DNA from: Bacteroidales bacterium
Lineage (GTDB): Bacteria; Bacteroidota; Bacteroidia; Bacteroidales; UBA932
Reading direction: 5' to 3'
NCBI GenBank assembly: GCA_017548445.1
Contig: JAFYZZ010000045.1
Location: 1-15,652, forward strand
Length of the DNA stretch: 15,652 nucleotides
A program made the position numbers and the translations under genes. Position 1 is the stretch's first letter, and every line of letters starts with the position of its first letter. Shown here piece by piece: positions 1-4,567 of this stretch. The notes under the pieces are model-generated. The model saw only the letters and a program-made list of their open reading frames with translations. It was not told the DNA's origin and made no database searches.

Positions 1-103
1 AATGGGAAGCAGCTACGTAGGGCTGCTTCCACAACCATACAAACTCAAGAATAAACTGGAACAAATGAGCCTCTGAACCGCCGGGTAAAATGTACAAACA
101 ACT
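1..103. other. Left-edge stretch with hairpin, no gene seen
   Basis: No coding region can be supported here. A strong hairpin lies at about 4-30 (GGAAGCAG paired with CTGCTTCC), which could be a terminator, although no T-run follows on either strand. This stretch begins just beyond the point where the neighbouring TPR gene loses its expected C-terminal domain, so it may belong to inserted DNA such as the end of a mobile element. No transposase is visible in the window to confirm this. Confidence 0.4.
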
Positions 104-1657
104 TTACGAAAAAAAGTACAAAGAATGTTTGCTTATTACACGCTTGCGGAGCTGGGATATAGCACCGTCCAGTTCGGCATCCAAACGCCGGACCAGGGCG
201 ACGCCGTCGTTGTCTGTCTGGTAGACATAGGAAATCTCTTTCTTGATCCGCTGGATGGCGTCCGACTCGCGCATTCCTCCTCGCTCTCTCCACCAGAACG
301 TGCTCCGGAGTTCACCCAGCTGGCGGAGACGGTTCACCCGTTCGCGAGTGTAAGTCTCTCGCTCCTTGGCAACAAGATCTTCCATCTCCCGAAGGCGGTT
401 TTCCTGTCCGCTGATCAGTTGCGCCTTTTCTGCATTTTCCTCCTGGACTTTCTCCAACTCCTCCTGCATCTGCTCACGCAGATCGATCAGCCGGTCACGC
501 TCGATACGAATCTTGCTCTTGTGCAGGAGCAGGAAAAGGACCAGGGACAATAAAGCGAAGAAGACGCCACCGGCAAGGAGCAACGCCAACTGAAACCTTT
601 CCTGAAAACTCTTCGCCTGTCTTGCGGCTTCGTCGCGCAGAGCCTGCGTGACAGAATCCTCAAGTGTCTTCTGAATATATTCGGACTCGGATTGATAGAC
701 TTCCGCCTGCGCCCAATAGGCCGTTTGATAATCTTCCCGAGCCAACGCAATCTTGGCCAACCAGATCAGAGCCGTATAACGATCCGTCCCTTCAAATGAT
801 TCTAACTGAGAAAGGATCGGGGTTGCTGCCGCATGGTTCCCCAGCAACTCCAGGGCATACGCATATGCGCCCGCTTCAGAGACAGTAAACCCACCTGTGA
901 ATTCCAGATACCGATTCAGTAGCGTGATGGCACCCGCCGGGTCCGCATGAGGCTGTTCAACCTTCATCTGTGCATAATCTGACAAAAATGAGGGCGCAAG
1001 AGCCGGGATATCCTCAAAATATGGTATCGCCAGACGAAACACCGAGTCCGCCAATGCCCATTTCTGCTGAGCATGATATACACAAGCCAGCGTGCCCAAG
1101 GACGATCCGGTTAAAGGATCGTCAATCCGTTTGAACAGTTCGACTGCCTTTTCTGCGTACTCCTGCTCCTTTGCCCGATTATACACAGCGTTATATACAG
1201 CCCGCTGCGAAAGATAGAGCAGCCCCAGCGCGTGCAGGTCCTGCACCTTGTCAGCATACGTCTCCGCCTGCGAGAACGCGATGGCGGCTTCATTCACATT
1301 TCCCTGATTCAACTGTAAACCACCTCGGTAAAACCAGAGCTTTAATTTCTCGTCCGGAGAACCGTGCCTGGAAAACCAGTCCGCATCAGGATCGAGCAGT
1401 CCCGGGATCGTGGTGTCGTCATAGCATTTGGCCTGCGCCATCGTCCGCAACAAAGCGTATCGCGCCTTCAAGCGTTTCGTCCGTAGAATCGTAGTATCCA
1501 GCGACTGAAGCACCGTTCGGGCACTGTCGGGCGCGTCGTTGATAAAGCTTTCCACATCATTCAAGACAGTATCGACTTGAGAAACAGGACGGCAGGCGGC
1601 AAACACTGCCAGGCACAAGACCAGCAAAAAGGCAAGGGGGCGGAAACGGATACTCAT
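104..1657 (-). CDS. TPR-repeat membrane regulator-like protein, apparently C-terminally truncated
   Basis: I place the start at the ATG at 1657 (517 aa) because a signal sequence with a lipobox-like end (VFAAC, Cys22) follows it directly and because the upstream terminator would overlap a longer start at 1714. Residues about 25-350 are helical and TPR-like, 356-378 are one transmembrane segment, and about 379-450 are a charged coiled coil. This layout is common in Bacteroidota for sensor-like proteins that end in a small HTH-like domain after a motif resembling LRKRxPGLxExD. Here the protein reads LRKRV and then ends in ten unrelated residues (ISKHSLYFFS), so the output domain seems lost. These proteins often sit beside secreted-peptide clusters, but a terminator and the queF remnant separate this one from the cluster. 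The exact function is unknown. I am confident of the architecture and less so of the truncation. Confidence 0.8.
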   Translation of the reverse strand: MSIRFRPLAFLLVLCLAVFAACRPVSQVDTVLNDVESFINDAPDSARTVLQSLDTTILRTKRLKARYALLRTMAQAKCYDDTTIPGLLDPDADWFSRHGSPDEKLKLWFYRGGLQLNQGNVNEAAIAFSQAETYADKVQDLHALGLLYLSQRAVYNAVYNRAKEQEYAEKAVELFKRIDDPLTGSSLGTLACVYHAQQKWALADSVFRLAIPYFEDIPALAPSFLSDYAQMKVEQPHADPAGAITLLNRYLEFTGGFTVSEAGAYAYALELLGNHAAATPILSQLESFEGTDRYTALIWLAKIALAREDYQTAYWAQAEVYQSESEYIQKTLEDSVTQALRDEAARQAKSFQERFQLALLLAGGVFFALLSLVLFLLLHKSKIRIERDRLIDLREQMQEELEKVQEENAEKAQLISGQENRLREMEDLVAKERETYTRERVNRLRQLGELRSTFWWRERGGMRESDAIQRIKKEISYVYQTDNDGVALVRRLDAELDGAISQLRKRVISKHSLYFFS

Positions 1658-1658
1658 C

Positions 1659-1682
1659 ACTTTCGAAAATCTTTCGAAAGTT
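1659..1682. promoter_or_regulatory. Double CTTTCGAAA palindrome, possible operator
   Basis: Two copies of the palindromic core TTTCGAAA lie at 1661-1668 and 1672-1679 and together form a near-perfect inverted repeat. They overlap the -7 box and the short untranslated leader of the TPR gene, ending one base before its ATG region. That is a natural place for a repressor, but no cognate regulator is visible. Confidence 0.4.
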
Positions 1683-1707
1683 ACGCATTTCCCCCCGGAC
1701 AAACAAA
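1676..1707 (-). promoter_or_regulatory. Bacteroidota-type promoter of the TPR gene
   Basis: Read on the minus strand, a TTTG (1704-1707) is followed after 20 bases by TAACTTTC (1676-1683), close to the Bacteroidota consensus TTTG N19-21 TAnnTTTG. The predicted start would be near 1669, giving a leader of about a dozen bases before the ATG at 1657. Confidence 0.5.
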
Positions 1708-1743
1708 AAGACATCTGCCGGGCAATTCCCGGTAGATGTCTTT
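1707..1743 (-). terminator. Terminator between the DUF3244-like gene and the TPR gene
   Basis: AAAGACATCT pairs with AGATGTCTTT, with an inner CCGGG/CCCGG stem and the loop AATTG. On the minus strand it ends in TTTTT, fitting a Rho-independent terminator for the gene ending at 1776. The stem is nearly symmetrical, so it could also stop plus-strand transcripts. Confidence 0.8.
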
Positions 1744-1775
1744 AAATGCGGTTCTTGGGAACCTGAAGCAATCTG

Positions 1776-2249
1776 CTAAAAAATAGTATAGGCAGGAACA
1801 GGTATGATTAACCAGGGATTGGATTCATCATAAATAAAGCCCGCACGATAGCGCCCAAACCCGTCGAGTTTGAGGAAAATCTGCCACTGACCGCTGGTTA
1901 AAGGGAAAGACACGAGCAAATCTTGCACGTAACCGCTATACAATGCGGCACCCGATTCTCCCGTCGTAAGGTTCCTTACCGTAACGCTCCTAATAGGAAG
2001 CTGATGATCAAGCCTGATCATAAGGCCTTCTGAACATACATGTAAACGCGCAGAAACCGTCTGATTTGTCGTTTCATTTTTAAAAGACATCTGCTGTGCC
2101 TGTTGCGGAATCGGTTTCGAATTCGGAACCTTGATTACCATCACGGGAAGCGTGCCATTATTGGGGGTATCATCCATCAGCGGACGTGCAAGAATAACAG
2201 ACCCCACGACAGCCATTAAAAAGAGAAAAAAAGAAATTATTATTTTCAT
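1776..2249 (-). CDS. Small secreted DUF3244-like protein
   Basis: The product is 157 aa from the ATG at 2249; the longer reading from 2330 would cross the promoter. Residues 1-21 form a typical signal peptide (MKIIISFFLFLMAVVGSVILA). The remainder is beta-rich, with a C-terminal part (IRSVTVRNLTTGESG, then a turn and SGQWQIFLKLDGFG) that resembles the small immunoglobulin-like sandwich of the DUF3244 family, abundant and exported in gut Bacteroidota. No catalytic motif is seen. Family members are often encoded near TPR regulators and peptide exporters, but their role is not known and I do not assign one. It stands as its own transcription unit, with a promoter at 2273-2305 and a terminator at 1707-1743. 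The family call rests on general resemblance rather than a search. Confidence 0.7.
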   Translation of the reverse strand: MKIIISFFLFLMAVVGSVILARPLMDDTPNNGTLPVMVIKVPNSKPIPQQAQQMSFKNETTNQTVSARLHVCSEGLMIRLDHQLPIRSVTVRNLTTGESGAALYSGYVQDLLVSFPLTSGQWQIFLKLDGFGRYRAGFIYDESNPWLIIPVPAYTIF

Positions 2250-2272
2250 GTGTTTGTATGATTTGTGTGTTG

Positions 2273-2305
2273 CAAAGTTACAAAGCGCCATGGCGTTATT
2301 CCAAA
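2273..2305 (-). promoter_or_regulatory. Promoter of the DUF3244-like gene
   Basis: On the minus strand TTTG (2302-2305) is followed after 21 bases by TAACTTTG (2273-2280), an exact TAnnTTTG match. The transcript would begin near 2266, with a leader of roughly 17 bases. It is one of the clearest promoters in the window and supports the start at 2249. Confidence 0.65.
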
Positions 2306-2419
2306 TATAAAACTTTTTATTTTCTAACAACAGGCACTATTGCAAACACTTCACAAATAACTCACAACCAGATAGTTCTGCGCAAAATTATCGCATCTTT
2401 CAGGTTAATCGGTTCTAAC

Positions 2420-2459
2420 AAAAAAAGACCTCGCCAGGGAAAAGCCGGAGCGAGGTCTA
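2420..2459 (-). terminator. Terminator downstream of the queF 3' remnant
   Basis: AGACCTCGC (2426-2434) pairs perfectly with GCGAGGTCT (2450-2458). On the minus strand the stem is followed by a run of seven T, a strong Rho-independent terminator. No intact gene precedes it now; the only coding sequence before it is the 16-codon queF tail, which suggests this was once the queF terminator. Confidence 0.85.
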
Positions 2460-2478
2460 TGAGAATCAATTAATTCGC

Positions 2479-2529
2479 TTATTCGTGCCGAGCGAAGCGC
2501 TGTTCGGCCAGGGCTTCGTATTTCGTGCC
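2479..2529 (-). pseudogene. Remnant of the 3' end of queF (16 codons and stop)
   Basis: The minus strand encodes [16 protein letters not shown] and a TAA stop, differing from the C-terminus of the intact queF product (ending at 8923) at one residue (R for S). The 32 bases 2498-2529 are identical to 8942-8973; similarity fades through the last codons and stops abruptly at 2530. There is no start, no body of the gene and no catalytic residue, so this is a fragment. It sits just before a strong terminator, as a gene end would. It marks one boundary of the peptide cluster and is best explained as the original gene end left behind when DNA inserted into queF. Confidence 0.85.
2498..2529. repeat. 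Left copy of 32-bp direct repeat (att-like)
   Basis: This 32-base stretch is identical and in the same orientation to 8942-8973 inside intact queF. Direct repeats made of a gene's 3' end are the usual footprint of site-specific integration of an island. No recombinase gene lies between the two copies. Confidence 0.75.
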
Positions 2530-2552
2530 GTCTGCAGGGCGCCAACCCAAAA

Positions 2553-2582
2553 AGAAAAGGGCGGCCCCCAGGAGGTCGCCCC
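2553..2582 (-). terminator. Terminator of the orphan transcript from repeat A
   Basis: GGGCGACC pairs with GGCCGCCC (one G-U pair) at 2559-2582, and on the minus strand it is followed by TTTTCTTTTT. It looks like a Rho-independent terminator. Together with the promoter at 2697-2728 it bounds a transcript of roughly 130 bases with no convincing open reading frame. Confidence 0.55.
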
Positions 2583-2690
2583 ACGCGCTCATAGAAGTTT
2601 AAGTCAAATAGATTTTTATGCGTATGTAGAACATCCTGATGAGGGATCGTTTTTAAAAGCAGAAAATCGTAGTCAGCATCAGTTATTGTT
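2583..2690 (-). ncRNA. Candidate small RNA or decayed precursor unit
   Basis: A consensus promoter in repeat A points into this stretch on the minus strand, and a terminator follows about 110 bases later. It contains only very short frames (for example 8-11 codons). In the homologous position, repeat B drives precursor peptide 2, so this could be a unit whose precursor gene was deleted. It lacks the conserved leader seen before both precursors. An sRNA is possible but unproved. Confidence 0.3.
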
Positions 2691-2696
2691 CGAAAG

Positions 2697-2728
2697 CAAA
2701 GATAAGTGGCGCTTTCCGCAAAAGCAAA
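2697..2728 (-). promoter_or_regulatory. Promoter inside repeat A
   Basis: On the minus strand TTTG (2725-2728) and TATCTTTG (2697-2704) are separated by 20 bases, a full match to the Bacteroidota promoter consensus. It lies at the position equivalent to the precursor-2 promoter in repeat B. Confidence 0.55.
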
Positions 2729-2894
2729 GAATCGGGGGTGCGGAAATCTTACACAGACATTCTTTCAATCAGCTGATAATCAGCTTATTATGCGCCGCCG
2801 CGAAAGATGAAAGAATCGCGATTTCTTACAAAATAGAATAACCGCCTGATTATTAGGCGGTTAGCAATTCCCAAAAAATGGTCGTTTGTAAGAA
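2697..2894 (-). repeat. Structured intergenic repeat, copy A
   Basis: About 200 bases align with 8697-8889, with shared blocks GAAATCTTACAC, CAATCAGCT, TTTCTTACAAAA, ACCGCCTGATT, AGGCGGTTA and CGTTTGTAA. Its distal half folds as a closed multibranch structure: a 10-bp outer stem (2823-2832 with 2885-2894) encloses an 8-bp hairpin (2840-2847 with 2855-2862). A further palindrome, AGCTGATAATCAGCT, lies at about 2772-2786. Both copies have the same orientation, lie at the two ends of the peptide cluster and carry a promoter at their proximal end. Confidence 0.7.
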
Positions 2895-2933
2895 TCCCGG
2901 AGCATAATAAGTGTAAGCGGGCAATAAGTCAAA

Positions 2934-2964
2934 ATGAGGCCGACCCCCAAAAAGTCGACCTCAT
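2934..2964 (-). terminator. Terminator after precursor peptide 1
   Basis: ATGAGGTCGAC pairs with GTCGGCCTCAT on the minus strand (one G-U pair), with a T/G-rich loop and TTTT after the stem. It starts ten bases beyond the precursor-1 stop codon and probably ends the operon. Confidence 0.7.
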
Positions 2965-2973
2965 ACTAAAGAA

Positions 2974-3180
2974 TCATCCACAGATTCCAGTTGTGCAGTC
3001 ACCTCCTGGTACAATACTCGAGATGCATACACCAACGAAACAGCCGCCATCCGGTATAACTATCTCATGTCTCTCCTCGTTCTCCTCGTCTTTTTTCTTT
3101 TTCTTACCTCCTGCAATCACTGCAAGTTCAGCTTCCCGGATGGTTCCTTCAGGGACAAGATCAAAAATGCTTTTTCTCAT
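2974..3180 (-). CDS. RiPP precursor peptide 1 (GG leader, cysteine core)
   Basis: A 68-residue peptide. Residues 1-25 are a leader ending in a double glycine (IFDLVP near the start, ELAVIAGG at 18-25), nearly the same as in the second precursor at 8368-8577. The predicted core (26-68) opens with a strongly charged linker of five Lys and many Glu, then carries Cys47, 52, 62 and 67 in two units, C-FVGV-C and C-TTGI-C, each preceded by a PDGG or PGGD turn. It is the last gene of the HlyD side, 99 bases after that gene, behind its own copy of the conserved leader RNA and before a terminator. The layout resembles the GG-Bacteroidales precursor families linked to radical SAM maturases. The C39 exporter probably cleaves after Gly25. 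Product structure and activity are unknown. Confidence 0.85.
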   Translation of the reverse strand: MRKSIFDLVPEGTIREAELAVIAGGKKKKKDEENEERHEIVIPDGGCFVGVCISSIVPGGDCTTGICG

Positions 3181-3186
3181 GGTTTA

Positions 3187-3250
3187 AATTATTACTTCGC
3201 CTACTTGTATCGGGCTAACGGCTTTCCCGAGAGTTACAGAACTCTTATTA
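3187..3250 (-). promoter_or_regulatory. Conserved structured 5' leader of precursor 1
   Basis: This untranslated stretch closely matches 8583-8650 in front of precursor 2, including 18 identical bases (GCCTACTTGTATCGGGCT, 3199-3216). On the minus strand it starts with hairpin GAGTT-ctgt-AACTC (3231-3244), whose loop differs between copies while the stem is kept, then TCGGG...CCCGA (3210-3230), then TACAAGTAGGC. Conservation in two otherwise diverged units suggests a cis-acting RNA element or protein-binding leader. Confidence 0.6.
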
Positions 3251-3279
3251 TCAATATGATTACGCCTTAAACCGGCACG

Positions 3280-4566
3280 TCACCGGTTCCTGAAGAGCGA
3301 GCGGATCGGCTGGATGAAGCGCTCGATGAGCCGCAAATCTTCCGTGATGATTTCCGCCGTACCGTCCATGTCCTGGACAAAAGGAAATTCTCTCCGGTAA
3401 GTGCTCTCCAAGCCATTGGACAAAGACACCACCACAGTGTAGCAGAGGCCCGCGTCCGTATTCTCCGGGACCTTTGAGATGGACGCGACCCGCCCCTTCA
3501 GGATTCCATATTCCATGAAAGGGAAGCCATTGAGTTTGATATTGACTTCCTGCCCGACGTTTACCTTTCCGAAACCGGCGGAAGGGACTTTGAGCCGGCC
3601 CTGGACAATCATCCCGCCTTCAGGAGAGACGCTGGCAATCAGGTCGCCGGCCGTGACATGCTGGCCACGGTTCCAGACATTCTGAAGGGAGACAATCCCA
3701 TCGTAAGGCGCAATAATCGCATATTGTTCCTTCCACTGGGCAATCTGGGCCGCCAGGGTGTTTTTTGCCTGGGATATACGCCGCCCGTACTCGGCCACCT
3801 CGGTTACGCGCTGCGTCTCCAGTTCCATTATCTGCTGCTCGAGCTGGATCCGGTTCAGGCGGGCATTGGCCATCGTCGCGTCAAAGGAGGCCAGAGAATT
3901 CCGCTTGGACAGGAGAGCCTTCTGGGCCTCGTCGTATTCCGCCTGCGAAATCGCTTTCCGCGAAAGGAGGAGAGAATCGCGACCCGCAGAACCCCGCTCC
4001 AGCTCATAGTCCTTCACGATTGTCTCGCGCTGGACCTCGAGTTTGCGGTAGTATTCTTTTGCGCTCCGGACCTGATCCGCAAGAAGCATTTTCTTATGCC
4101 CGATCAGGTCGATCCTCGTATAATCCGCATAATCCGACAAGGCGGCGATGTAGTTGATCCAGGCCGGCTGAATCTCTCCAAGTTCATAGTCGGGCCATCT
4201 TTCCGGTAGTTTCGCCGCAGCGCTGTCCGCCAGGAACGCCTCCACCGAGATCACATCACCATAATCCGCGGCATTGGCCACTAAGGCCAACAGCTGCCCC
4301 TTCTTTGCGACTGAGCCATCACGCACATAAACCGAGTCCAAAGTCCCGGTGTATTTTGCAATCAGATCCGAATGAGGATTATCAGAGGTGAGTTTCACAA
4401 CACCCGTGACCGTCTGGGGATACTTTATGAAATAGCTGGCCACAATAAATCCCGCGAGAATCAGCATCAGGACGGTTATGCCCCATCGCAGGATCCACGC
4501 AGGCTGGCGACCCATGATTTCCTGAACCTCGTCGCTATGGGATGTGGTGTATGTGTTCTCTTCCAT
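3280..4566 (-). CDS. HlyD-family membrane fusion protein (peptide export adaptor)
   Basis: The product is the periplasmic adaptor of a type I-like exporter, joining the C39 ABC transporter to an outer-membrane channel. I choose the ATG at 4566 (428 aa), one base after the transporter stop codon; the 6-residue longer reading starts with TTG inside that gene. One N-terminal transmembrane helix (about 27-47, WILRWGITVLMLILAG) is followed by a lipoyl-like half (VVKLTSDNP, GTLDSVYVRDGSVAKKGQLL), a long coiled-coil hairpin (about 130-260), the second lipoyl half (IIAPYDGIVSLQNVWNRGQ) and a beta-barrel. The length is normal for the family. Translation is probably coupled to the transporter. No outer-membrane TolC-like partner is in the window, so one encoded elsewhere is likely used. 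The family assignment is firm. Confidence 0.93.
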   Translation of the reverse strand: MEENTYTTSHSDEVQEIMGRQPAWILRWGITVLMLILAGFIVASYFIKYPQTVTGVVKLTSDNPHSDLIAKYTGTLDSVYVRDGSVAKKGQLLALVANAADYGDVISVEAFLADSAAAKLPERWPDYELGEIQPAWINYIAALSDYADYTRIDLIGHKKMLLADQVRSAKEYYRKLEVQRETIVKDYELERGSAGRDSLLLSRKAISQAEYDEAQKALLSKRNSLASFDATMANARLNRIQLEQQIMELETQRVTEVAEYGRRISQAKNTLAAQIAQWKEQYAIIAPYDGIVSLQNVWNRGQHVTAGDLIASVSPEGGMIVQGRLKVPSAGFGKVNVGQEVNIKLNGFPFMEYGILKGRVASISKVPENTDAGLCYTVVVSLSNGLESTYRREFPFVQDMDGTAEIITEDLRLIERFIQPIRSLFRNR

Positions 4567-4567
4567 A

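Larger units (their letters stand above)
2530..2973. other. Intergenic boundary region of the peptide cluster
   Basis: No protein gene is supported in these 444 bases. On the minus strand they hold, from right to left, the precursor-1 terminator (2934-2964), the structured repeat A with its own promoter (2697-2894), an untranslated stretch of about 110 bases, and a terminator (about 2553-2582). A plus-strand open frame here partly reads the queF remnant backwards and is rejected. Confidence 0.6.

Noticed and set aside
2479..2592. 37-codon minus-strand frame starting at an ATG before the terminator and continuing in frame into the queF tail
   Set aside because: Its first codons coincide with a GC-rich terminator stem and there is no matching domain; the in-frame join to the tail seems accidental.
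2485..2841. Plus-strand open frame of 118 codons
   Set aside because: It reads the queF remnant and terminator stems backwards and crosses the structured repeat; no signal, domain or ribosome-binding context supports it.
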